Assembly (NCBI GenBank): GCA_037043455.1
Contig: JAWPHD010000002.1
Coordinates: 806,001 to 870,000 of the forward strand
DNA: 64,000 nt
Source of the DNA: Cyrtodaria siliqua
Lineage: Eukaryota; Mollusca; Bivalvia; Adapedonta; Hiatellidae
Reading direction: 5' to 3'
Part shown: positions 10,591 through 21,689 of the stretch, one piece after another
Position numbering within the stretch: position 1 is the first letter of the stretch
How the letters are laid out: each line of letters opens with the position of its first letter
Notes under the pieces: generated by a model
The model's input: only the letters and a program-made list of their open reading frames with translations
What the model was told of the DNA's origin: nothing
Databases searched by the model: none
Position numbers and translations under genes: made by a program

Positions 10591-10704
10591 AATACATAAA
10601 CAAGGTCGCATTTTAGGATAATCGTTAATGCTGTGAATATTTTGATTATAATTTGTAAATATTTGTAGTATTTTGAAAATTGTTATATTTTGTGATTATT
10701 ATGT

Positions 10705-10757
10705 ATTATACAAACAGTTGTTACGAATGCGACATTCGTAACAACTGTTTGTATAAT
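10705..10757. repeat. Perfect 25 bp inverted repeat with 3 bp loop
   Basis: The arms 10705-10729 and 10733-10757 are exact reverse complements around the loop CGA. The left arm begins ATTATACAAACAG. It lies just past the LINE end. Confidence 0.95.
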
Positions 10758-10889
10758 GGGCCGGTGGCCAAGATTACTCAATAAAGAATTGTCATTGTCA
10801 TCATCGCTGTACATATCATATTCTGTCATGAAATATTTTATTTTTCTGCTATTTTGTTCAAGAAGCTCTTCCCTGTTTTTATCCAGCTC

Positions 10890-11558
10890 ACGTTCATATA
10901 AGGTTAGATAAAACAAGATAAGTTAGGATAAGTTAAGATAAGTTAAATCATATTAAGTTTAAACTATGATTATTTTTTATTTTACTTTTTGGTTGCTTTT
11001 TTGGCCGGTGTTTTAGTTTTCTTTTGTTCCCTTGATATATTATCTTTATTTAAGCGGCATAAACAACAATATCAATTCCCCGATCTAACAAAATGCCGTA
11101 GTAAAGAATGATTGGATGTCATGCCTGTTTAACTTGATTTTTTTTTTATATACATTTCCAGAGGTTCTGTAAAGTTATCATTCTTTTGAATTTCTTATAT
11201 TTTATTAAAGGCAATTCTGATTACCTCTTCGTCATTTTCTAGTCCTATAGTTGTTTGGACATATAAACGAAGTTGTTTAAAATACCTATGATGTGTTTTC
11301 AACAGTCTTTTTTCCAGCTATTCTTGTTTTACTTACTAAAACAGCGACTACTGGGGGAACTGCACCAACTGCAGCCACGAAAACAGGAATTGCTGGAAAG
11401 CACCACAACCAATTACTCCACTGACAATTTGTAATGTTGCGTTTATAATACCGCACAATTTATAACTGCGTCTGTATGCAGCCACAAGTCAAGTAATCAA
11501 TTAATTCTTCATTGTTTTTCATGTAAAATTATCTGGTTTACCAATTCATAATAATTTC
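10890..11558. other. Region between LINE and polymerase relic
   Basis: A short GATAAGTTA-type repeat lies at about 10905-10945. On the minus strand near 11180-11330 a coding-like peptide, HRYFKQLRLYVQTTIGLEN, may be a remnant of another Polinton gene, but this is a guess. No intact ORF or clear terminal repeat of a Polinton was found. Confidence 0.35.
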
Positions 11559-14500
11559 ATGCTTGATTTAAGAGAATCAAACTTTCACACTTTAATCGGC
11601 TTTGATAAAGATGCAGTTATTAGAGAAACTAAATTTGGAACTGTAACACCAAACATAACAAATTCTATCGATACTTTATATTCTAGCAAAAAATGGCAGA
11701 AAAATGTTAAACACACTTTTAAAAAAACGTTGATGGGAAACAAAGAAACAGGCGCTACAACTACATATAAAACAGTTTACTTTAATTCTAAAGCGGCAAC
11801 AATATTATTCGAACATAAAATTGTTCAGGCGTTGGAAAAAGCACGTCAAGAAATTGTAAATAGAGTTGGAAATTGGATTCAGATGGGAAGTGGTTGGCAC
11901 ATTGAGGTACTAGATGCGCACTACATAAATCGAATAAAGTATAAGTGGTAGTTCTTATTTAAATTTACCAAAAGAACTACATCACAAAAAATGTTTAATA
12001 AATATAAAAAATGAAAAAGATAACGAGTGCTTTAGATGGTGTCATTTGGTTTATAAATTCCCTGCCAACAATAAACCTCAAAGAATAAAAAGTACAAAAA
12101 GTATATTGATAATCTTTATTACAATGGAATTACATTTCCTGTTACAATAAAACATATCCCAAAAATAGAAAAACAAAATAACATTTGTTTTAATATATTT
12201 GAGAATAATCAAGAATATCCTTTGTACATATCAAAAAATAAAGGAAAAAATTCTTGCGACATGCTTTTAATTACCGAGAAAGAAAAAAAATCATTATGTA
12301 TGGATAAAAGATTTTAACAGGTTAATGTTTAATCAAACATTACATAAGGAGAAAAAATGGTTTTGTAAAACATGCTTGCAGTGCTTTACATCAGAAAGGG
12401 TGCTAAAAAGCATGAGCCTGATTGTCTTTCACTTAACGGAAAACAAGCAATAAAAATGCCAAAAGAAGATGAAAAGGTTAAGTTAAAAACTATGATAGGC
12501 AATTAATGGTTCCGTTTGTTATATATGCTGACTGTGAAGCAATAACCGAAGATATTTCTTCAGCTTTTAAAAATCCTAAATAATCATACACAGAAGCATA
12601 TCAAAAGCATACTGACTGCGGTTACGGGTATAAGGTTGTTTGTTGTTATGATGATCAATATGCAAAACCAGTTGTGACATACAGAGGACCAAATGCTGTT
12701 TATAAGTTTTAAAAAAAAATGAAAGAAGAAGAGGAGTGGTGCAAGAAAACTATGAATACACATTTTAAGAAAGATATGGTGATGTCATTGGAAGAAGAAG
12801 AACAATTTTAAAAATCTAAATCATGTCATATGTGTGGTAATGGTTTTGCAAATCTCAAAAAAGACGACGCAGGTCGTACAGTAGCATACGTAAACTCCAT
12901 CAGAAAAGTCAGAGACCATTGTCTGGAAAGTACAGAGAAAGCGCTCACGACATATGTAATATTAATTGCAGGCAGACTAAAAAAGTACCTGTTGTGTTTC
13001 ATAACTTAAGAGGACTTCATAATGCAGCACATCGGAAAGTTTAAAAAATAAATAAATGTTATACCGAATAACATGGAAAAGTGCATGGCTTTTATGTTAG
13101 GAACAAGTTTAGTGTTTATTGACAGTTTCCAGTTTATGTCTCAATCATTAGAAAGTTTAGTGAACAACATTCTTTCGTTTCAGTATACCTCGCAAGCATA
13201 CTCTGGCGACAAATTAGAATTTATAAAAAGAAAAGTCGTTTATCCTTATGATTACATGAACAGTTTTAAACGTTTCGAAGAAACTAAATTACCTGGCAAA
13301 ATAGCTTTTATTCTCAATTAAATGATGAGCACATTTCAGATGCAAATTATGAGCATGCTAAACAAATATAGAAAGCATTTTCATATTAAAAACAAGGGAG
13401 AATATCATGACCTGTATCTTAAAACTGATGTGCTGTTATTAGCGGATGTTTTTGAAAACTTTAGAAAAATGAGTATTGAGTATTACAAATTAGATCCTTG
13501 CCATTACTTCAGTAGTCCTGGTCTGGCTTGAGATGCATGCCTTAAGATGACTGGCATCCAACTTGATTCAATAATTGATATTGACCAATATTTGTTTGTG
13601 GAAAAAGGATTTAGAGGCGGCACAAGTTATATTGCAAACAGATAATTACAGGCTAACAATAAATATATGAAAAACTATGACAATAAAAATAAAGCTAGTA
13701 CATACTATACCTTGATGCTAATAACTTGTATGGCTGGGCTATGTCACAACCACTACCTACTGGCAACTTTAAGTGGGTTGATAAGTTTGAAATAGGAAAA
13801 TCAAATTACATTGTTGAATGTGATATCGAGTACCCCTAGAAAATGCACAACTTACACAATGACTACCCTCTTGCTCCAGAGAGTTTAAATATAAAAGATG
13901 AATGGTTATCAGATTATGGTAAAAAATTAAAGAAAAAGCTTAATTTAATCTTGTAAAGTTAACAAAGGTGTCACAACACAAAAGAATAAAAAGAAATATG
14001 TTGTGCATTATAGAAACTTAGAGTTATACAAAAAGTTGAAACTAAAGGTAACAAAACTACACAGAATACTACAGTTTGATGAATCAGACGAGTTGAAAGT
14101 ATACATTGACTTCAATACTGCTAAAAGAACAGTCGGTAAAATGCGTTTGAAAAGGATTTCTTTAAACTAATGAACAATTCAGTTTTTGGCAAGACTATGG
14201 ACAATTTGAGAAAGAGAATTAATGTCAAATTGACTCATTATGAGGAGGTCCTTTTAAAATATGCAGCAAGACCATCTTTCATTTGTTGTAAAATGTTTAA
14301 TAAAAATGTATTTGCCATAAACAAAATGAAAGAAAGACTAGTTTTAAATCGTCATTGTTATGTTGGTATGTGCATTTTAGATTTGTCAAAATATTTGATG
14401 TATGATTTCCATTACAACTACATTAAAAACAAATATGATAAAAAAGCTAAATTATTATTTACTTATACCGATTCCTTGAGCTATGAAATAAAAACAAAAG

Positions 14501-14870
14501 AGGTGTATGCAGTTTTTTACAAGGACAAACAACTTTTTGATAACAGTGATTATGATCCAAAATATCAATTTCATTTCAATGACAATAAAATGGTTATTGG
14601 TAAAATGAAGGATGAAACTTGTGGAATACCCATTGTTGAATTTGTTTGGCTTCGGAGTAAACTATAGTCGTACATGTTAGATAATGAGACTGGTACAAAA
14701 AAACATTTTATTTACAGCAACAGAAAGTCACAACCAAATGAAAGTTATCAGATAACAAAAACACAACCTAAACAGTTATGTAATACATAAGAAAAGTTTG
14801 TCAGCTTATGATGATAAAAGGTACATACTAGATAATGGACAAGATACATTGGCGTATAAGTAAATTCCAT
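11559..14870 (+). pseudogene. Polinton/Maverick-type protein-primed DNA polymerase B, decayed
   Basis: The segment keeps the order of a family B polymerase of the Polinton/adintovirus type. An N-terminal part (130-codon ORF 11559-11951, with NWIQMGSGWHIE) is followed by an Exo I-like site (YADCEAI near 12523) and a Cys-rich stretch (CHMCGNGF near 12823). Next come an HNLRG block, an Exo III-like site ([17 protein letters not shown] near 13412), a motif B block (NNSVFGKTMDNLRKR near 14173) and the motif C region (LLFTYTDSL near 14455). Motif C has lost the first Asp of DTDS. There are many stops and frameshifts. Such polymerases replicate self-synthesising transposons with a protein primer. 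No capsid, integrase or ATPase gene was seen nearby, so this is a fragment. Confidence 0.8.
14170..14667 (+). pseudogene. Palm-domain fragment of the polymerase B relic
   Basis: This is the longest surviving open piece of the polymerase (165 codons). It spans motif B (NNSVFGKTMDN), the altered motif C (TYTDSLSYEI) and the downstream block DETCGIPIVEFVWLRSK, which is characteristic of Polinton polymerases. The stop that ends it replaces the usual continuation, which resumes in frame with YMLDNETGTKKHF. Confidence 0.75.
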
Positions 14871-15627
14871 GATATGTACAGCGATGGTGAAGACTACTGT
14901 CCGGTTCTGTCTGACTTTGCTTCATAATTTCAAATGTTTTTAGTTGAATTGTATGAGCAAACTATTATGTTATTGAAATGATATACCGGATTGATGAGTA
15001 GTATAGATACTGGGGTATCTGGATTGTTTTCCCGAGTGAGTTTGCTTAAGTAATTAAGAATATGTTTTGAGGCTTTTAGCAACAAGCATATCATCGTTTT
15101 TGCTAGATTAACGGTGGTGTGCTTGTGTTAAGAGCCACGGCTAACACAAATTTAATTGCTTGGGTTTGAAGCCCCGCGCTATACCCCCAGGATTTATACT
15201 ACTGGCCAAACCCCAAAACTGAAGTGCACATTAAGTTACCAACTCGTAATACATTGTTAAATACACATATCTAATCGCGGGTATTTCAACTAAGAACCCA
15301 TCAATAAACCTATACTTTTATGTGTCACCTGACCTGAACACCTGGACAGAGTTGTGTGGTATAATGTTGCCATTATATGGCGGGTTAGTTTCTGCAATAT
15401 AATTTATTTCTATTCCTGCTGCACATTTTTCAGTATTGATGCTGTTAAGCTAGTCATATACTACTCAAAGTTTGCTAAGCACCAAATCTAGCTTTATGCC
15501 TTTCACCCCAAATACCGCGTGAAACTTATTTACGTATTTTGTGTTTTGACATGCAAAAAAAACAACAATAAAATTGTTTTCTAATCACTTTTTGACAATA
15601 AAATAATTTCACATCAGTTAATCGTAA
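14871..15627. other. Unassigned AT-rich stretch
   Basis: I see no ORF of note and no repeat of the families found elsewhere. A roughly 30 bp phrase near 14890 (GAAGACTACTGTCCGGTT) also occurs inverted near 8065, next to the integrase fragment. It may mark the edge of a shared repeat. Confidence 0.4.
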
Positions 15628-18258
15628 AACAAGAGGTCAATTACCGTGAAGCTCTACTGATAGGTGTTGATAGCTAGATCAGCATTCCTGTGAAGTTTCA
15701 TGAAAATCTGTCAAGCAGTTTTAGACGAGTAGTTGCTACAAGTTTTTCGCTCTACTGAACAAAGATCGGCAGAGCTTATGCCGTGTTGCGGTGTCCGTCG
15801 TCCGTCCGTCTGTCCGTAAACTCTTTTTTTGCGGCGACTACTGGATAGATTTTCATGAAACTTTATAGGAATGTTGCCGATGATGTATAGTTGATCCTAG
15901 CAAAATTTCACGTTAATGTGAAATCCAATATGGCCGCCAAAGCTAAAATTAGGTTTTAAAAAAAGAATATTTCAGCAACTAATTTTTTAAAACTATAAGA
16001 GATATTGATATGGGACTTTTTCTAAAATGATCAGCTTGACATGATGTTAGTCCTTGTCCAAAATCATTTTGATTCGACTTAGTTTATAGTAAAAACTTGT
16101 AGCGACTACTCCTCATAAACTACTTGACGGATTTTCATGAAACTTCACAGGAATGTTGCTCTTGATGTCTTATTGATACTAGCAAAATGTCAGGTCGGCC
16201 GAAAATTCAAGATGGCCGCCACGGCTAAAAATAGATTTTTAAAAACAAATTTGTAGCGACTACTTCTTGAAAACTATAAGTGATATTCATATGGGACTTT
16301 TTCTAAAATGATCAGCATGGCATGATGTTGATTATTATCTGAAATTATTTTGATTCGACATTAAACATCTTTGTTTACATAGTTATGTAATAAAAACTTG
16401 TAGCGACTACTCCAAGACTACTCGACGGATTTTCATGAAACTTCACAGGTATGTTGCTCTAGAACAATTTCAGGTCGGCCGGAAATTCAAGATGGCCGCC
16501 ACGGCTAAAAATAGATTTTTAAGAAACAGGTTTATAGCGACTACTTCTTAGAAACTATAAGTGATATTGATATGGGACTTTTTCTAAAATGATCAGAATG
16601 ACATGATGTTGATTATTGTAGGAAATTATTTTTATTCGGCATTAAACATGGCCGCCAGCGGCCATCGTTGTTTACTTAGTTATAAACTTGTAGCGACTAC
16701 TCCTTTGAATCTACTCGACGCATTTTCATGAAACTTTACAGGAATGTTGCTCTTGCTGTTTTTTGATCCTAGCAAAATTTAAGGTCGGCCAGAAATTCAA
16801 GATGGCCGCCATGGCTAAAATTAGATTTTTAAAAAAAAGTTTTTAGCGACTACTTAATTCTTGAAAACTATAAGTGATATTGATATGAGACCTTTTCTAA
16901 AATTATCAGCATGACATGATGTTGATTCTTTTCGAAAATATTTTGATTCGACATTAAACTAGGCAGCCAGTGGTCATCTTTGTTTACATAAAGTTATATA
17001 ATAAAAACCTTAGCGACTACTCCTCTGAAACTACTTGACGGATGCTCATCACAGGAATATTGCTCTTGATGTCTAGTTGGTCCTAGCAAAATTTCAGGCC
17101 GGCTGGAAATTCAAGACGGCCACCAGGGATAAAAATAGATTTTAAGAAAACAAATTTGTAGCGACTACTTCCTGAAAACTATAAGTGATAATGATCACAA
17201 CGACATCTGAGTCCAGCAGCCATATCATAGAATAGAACATTATATAATGTTCCATTCTATGATATGGCTGCTGGACTCAGATGTCTTCCCAACTCATGTA
17301 GGATACTTTTGTTCGATTTCAACTGGTATTTAGCGACAAAGCACATGAGCCGGATCTCTGTGATATTGATATGGGACTTCTTTTTCTAAGATGCTCAGCA
17401 TGACATGATTTTGGTCATTGTCAAAATTCCTTTTGATTCAACGTTAAACATGGCTGCCATCGGACATCTTTGTTTACATAGAGTTTATATATAGTAAAAG
17501 CGTGTAGCGACTACTTCTCCGAAACTACTTGACGGATTTTCATGAAACTTCACAGGAATGTTGCTCTTGATGTCTAGTTGATCCTAGCAAAATTTCAGGT
17601 CAGCAGAAAATTTAAGATGGCCGCGACAGCGAAAAATAGATTTTTAAAAAACAAGTTTATAGTGACTACTTCTTGAACGCTATAAGTGATATTGATATGG
17701 GATTTTCTCTAAAATGATCAGCATGACATGATGTTGGTCCTTGTTGAAAATCATTTGATTCAACGTTAAACATGGCTGCAGCGGCCATCTTTGTTTTCAT
17801 AGTTATATAGTAAAACATTGTTACAGTAGCGACTACTCCTCTGAAACTACTTGACAGATTTTCATGAAGCTTCGCAGGAATGTTGCTCTTGATGTCTAGT
17901 TGATCTTACCAATATTTCAGGTTGGCCGTAAATTCAAGATGGCCACCATGGCTAAAAATAGATATTTTAAAAAGAAATTTGTAGCAACTACTTCTTGAAA
18001 ACTATAAGTCATATCGATATGGGGCTTTTTCTAAAATGATCAGAATGACAGGATTTTGGTCCTTTTTGAAAATTATTTTTGATTCGACATTAGATATGGC
18101 TGCCAGTGGCCATCTTTGTTTACATAGAGTTATATATAGTAAAAACTTGTAGCGACTACTCCTGAAACTACTCACCAGATATTCATGAAACTTCGCAGGA
18201 ATGCTGATCTAGCTATCAAAACCTATCAGTAGAGCTTCAAGGTCATTGACCTCTTGTT
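15628..18258 (+). mobile_element. Inverted-repeat-bounded array of a ~300 bp repeat (copy A)
   Basis: The block is bounded by inverted ends of about 90 bp: AACAAGAGGTCAAT at 15628 and its complement ending at 18258. Inside, after a TCCGTCCGTC-rich lead at about 15795-15825, a monomer of roughly 290-320 bp repeats about eight times. Each monomer has GCGACTACT, GATTTTCATGAAACTTCAC, GGAATGTTGCTCTTGATG, AAGATGGCCGCCA and ATATGGGACTTTTTCTAAAA. It has no coding capacity. The layout of short ends, simple-repeat lead and tandem cores suggests a non-autonomous element related to bivalve tandem-core elements, which is an inference. Confidence 0.75.
17203..17284. repeat. 82 bp near-perfect palindrome inside the ~300 bp array
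   Basis: From ACATCTGAGTCCAGCAGCC to its complement, with a single A/G mismatch, centred on ATTATATAAT. It interrupts one monomer and is not present in the others, so it looks like a foldback insertion. Confidence 0.92.
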
Positions 18259-19860
18259 GTTATTATATAACTATGTAAACAAAGATGGCCAAATGTTGGA
18301 TAAACATGAAATAATTTTCGACAAGGATCAACATCATGTCATGCTGATCCTTTTAGAAAAAGTCCCATATCAATATCTCTTATAGTTTCAAGAAGTTGTC
18401 GATATATAACTATATGTAAACAAAGATGGCGGCTGGCAGCAATGTTTAATGGCGAATCAAAGGATGTACCTGAAGTAAAACAAATCCCATTGAGTCCTGT
18501 ACAATATTTTCCAAGCTTTCTAGTTAGCCATTTTTCAAAACAAAGTTAAAACTAAGATTCGCTTACATATTCTTAGTCATGAGACCTTCATCTCTAGAAA
18601 ACTGCTGAGAATAGAAGGAATTGACATACAAGAAAATAAAATTCTGACCTTTGTTGACACCGCGAACAAACTGTATTCATTCGGCACCTCTTACATGTGT
18701 TCTTAGCTTTCACTTTCAAGTTGATAAACACAATCATCATACAACCATGCAAATGGTTCTTAGCTCTCACAAACAAGTCAATACAGTCATTTCAGCCAGA
18801 AAAAAACAGGCCTTAATTAAATACTTAAAAATGCCTTTTATCACAAAAAAAGTTAGGCATTATATATTTGGGAACTCCTTTCGACTACAGGCATGAATAC
18901 CACAGTGATTTACTTTCTGTATGCCTCAAAAGATTTTTTGACAAGAACCAACATGATGATCATGTTATGCTGATCATTTTAGAAAAAGTCCCATATCAAT
19001 ATCACAGTTTTCAAGAAGCAGTCGCTACAAACTTGTTTTTTAAAATTCTATTTTTAGCCGTGGCGACCATCTTGAATTTCCGACCGACTTGGAATTTTAC
19101 TAGGATCAACTAGACACCAAGAGCAACATTCCTGTGAAGTTTCATGAAAATCCATCAAGTCGTAATCGCTACATGTTTTTTTACTATATAACTCTATGTA
19201 AACCAGCGGCCATGTTTAATGTCAAATCAAAATAATTTTCGACAAGGATCAATATCATGTCATGCTGATCATTTTAGAAAAATTCCCAACGCAATATCAC
19301 TTATAGTTTTCAAGAAGTACTCGCTACAACTTGTTTTTTTAAAAATCTATTTCTAGCCGTGGCGTCCATCTTGAATTTCCGGCCGACCTGAAATTTTGCT
19401 ATGATCAACTAGACATCAAGAGCACTATTCCTATGAACTTTCACTAGTCGCTAAAAGTTTTTACTATATAACTCTACGTGAACAAAGATGGCCGCTGGCA
19501 ACCATATTTAACATCGAATCAAAACAACTTTCGACAAGGACCAACATCATGTCATGCTGATCATTTTAGAAAAAGTCCCATATCAATTATCTCTGATAGT
19601 TTTCTAGAAGTAGTCGCTACAAACTTGTTTTTTTTAAATCTATTTTTAGCTTTGGTGGCCATCTCGATTTCGCATCAATGTGAATTTTTGCTAGGATCAA
19701 CTAGACATCATTGACAACATTCCTGTAAAGTTTCATGAAAATCCATCCAGTAGTTTCAGAGGAGTAGTCGCTACAAAAAAAGTTTACGGACGGACAGACA
19801 GACGGACGATGGACGCCGCACCACGGCATAAGCTCTGCTGATCTTTGATCAGTAGAGCTA
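18259..19860 (-). mobile_element. Array of the ~300 bp repeat in opposite orientation (copy B)
   Basis: The monomers of copy A occur here inverted and end at about 19780-19860 with (CGGACGGACAGACAGACGG) and CATAAGCTCTGCTGATC, the inverse of the lead of copy A. About 18470-18945 is unrelated sequence with two small overlapping ORFs of 60 and 81 codons that I do not recognise. A and B thus sit tail to tail around 18260. Confidence 0.75.
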
Positions 19861-20099
19861 ACAAAACTAATTGTTGAGTTGTATGCTGTTGGTAAAAAAA
19901 AAAGGCAACCGTAAAAGATTGGTGCTTAGAAAACTTTCAGTAATATATACAAAGTATTGTAATACTTGTTGAACAAACAATAGGGCCAAATGGCCCTGCA
20001 TTGCTCATCCGGTGACATTATCCATTGTAGACATTTAAAATGGCAACAAAAGTGGGTCAGATAAAACATGTCTGTTAAGTTCACAATGTTTTAAAGATT

Positions 20100-20590
20100 T
20101 TCAAGCATATTCTAAGTTAAACTGTGACCCCAAGCCGAACTAAAATCTAACCCCAGGGTCACCATTTAAACAAGCTTGGTAGAAGACCATGATGATTTAT
20201 GCTGAATATTAAACCTCTAGCTTTGACATTTCCAAGAAGATTTTTTGAAAAGACTTTCCTATATATAACTCTGTAAAACTGTTACGCGCGGGGTTCAGAT
20301 TTGACCCCAGGGTCACCATTGAATGAAACTTGGTAGATGACTACATGCAATATATGAGAGCTCGTTAGGTTTCAGAAAATGTAAAACATGTGAACCCTGG
20401 GGCGGGGCGAAATCTTACTCAATGGTCAGCGATTTAAAAAACTGGTAGAGGACTATAAACTTCTGCTACATGTTAAATATTAGCGCTGTAGCTTTTGTAG
20501 TTCAGAGAAGACTTTTAAAAGATGTTTCTATATAACTCCTTATAATCACGAGACCCCCGGTGCAGGGATACATTTTACTAAAGTGTCCCA
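20100..20590 (+). repeat. ~166 bp repeat family, short array
   Basis: About three diverged monomers carry GGTAGA(A/G)GACCAT, AAACCTCTAGCT, TCAGAGAAGA and CCCAGGGTCACCATT. The same family forms longer arrays at 31730-32660 and 59990-61400. Confidence 0.75.
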
Positions 20591-20591
20591 A

Positions 20592-20766
20592 TTTGAACAA
20601 ACTTGATCAAGGACCATAAGCTTATGCTGCAGTTTGTACAACCACAGACAAAACAGTAACATTGCATTTATTGAAAACTTTGAACAAACTTGATGAAGGA
20701 CCATAAGCCTATGCTGCAGTATGTACAACCAAAGCCAAAACAGTAACATTGCATTTATTGAAAACA
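20592..20766 (+). repeat. 87 bp tandem duplication
   Basis: Two copies start at TTTGAACAAACTTGAT (20592 and 20679) and end at GCATTTATTGAAAAC. Part of the unit derives from the ~166 bp repeat family. Confidence 0.85.
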
Positions 20767-20860
20767 AGCTGACAGTAAAACAAACTTAAAGTGAATTTTA
20801 AAAATGAACCTTTTTTCTGAACGAGTTTCAGCAAGTCTTTATGTTGACTATTCAAAGACT

Positions 20861-20980
20861 GTAGAACTATGGTACCTCTACAACTGTAAGTCGCAATTAA
20901 GAAACTTCACAGGTATGTTTGTAGAACTATGGTACCTATACAACTGTAAGTTGCAATTAAGAAACTTCACAGGTATGTTT
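20861..20980 (+). repeat. 60 bp tandem duplication
   Basis: Two copies begin GTAGAACTATGGTACCT at 20861 and 20921 with two or three base differences. The overlapping 61-codon ORF is a product of the repeat. Confidence 0.9.
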
Positions 20981-21118
20981 GCCATTTAAGTTTGATTTAC
21001 TAAGGTCCAATAACCCTGGGATATATATTCACAGAATGATCTCCCTCTACCCTTTTCTTGGCAAACATTTAATGGTAAGCTTGCGTCTCGTCTCTTATCT
21101 AGGTCCCATAACCCTGTT

Positions 21119-21500
21119 TTTTCCCCGCAAATCCACCCAAATCTACACCAAATCGACCCCAAAACCTCTCATATCCACACAAAATCTACATTATACGGTA
21201 TTACATCGGAATAGTGGTAACAAATATCACCAAAAAGAAATGAAGATATAGTTGTTATATAATTTATTTGTTAATAATGTATGTTGTTATCGCAATGTGT
21301 AAAAATAATGGAAAAATCGTTAATTCGGTAATAAATTAACTATATCTTCATTTTTTTCAAATGATATTTTTATTTGTGATATTTGGTTCAATAAAATCAT
21401 TTTACCACCATAGAATGTAGAACCATAGAATGTAGATTTTGCGTGGATTTAGGAGGTTTAGGGGTATATTTGGTGTAGATTTGGGTGAATTTGGGGGAAA
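21119..21500. mobile_element. Foldback/MITE-like element
   Basis: The two halves are imperfect reverse complements. TTCCCC...AAATCCACCCAAATCTACACC at 21120-21200 pairs with GGTGTAGATTTGGGTGAATTT at 21470-21500, and the inner part (GAAATGAAGATATAGTT) pairs with AACTATATCTTCATTT near 21345. There is no coding capacity. Transcribed, it would form a long hairpin. Confidence 0.75.
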
Positions 21501-21689
21501 TAGGTAGATTTCGGTGTTTCGTGACACCCGGTACAAGTTCTGTTTATCTTCTGAGATAGGAATATTGCTGAAGAGATATTTCCCAAACTGAATCACTCTT
21601 GTAGACCTGGCATGGTGAACCCATTTTGTTATTGCTGTGACCTACTTTTTCTGTCAAGTCTGGTTTTGGGTTCTGAATCTTACTGACCC

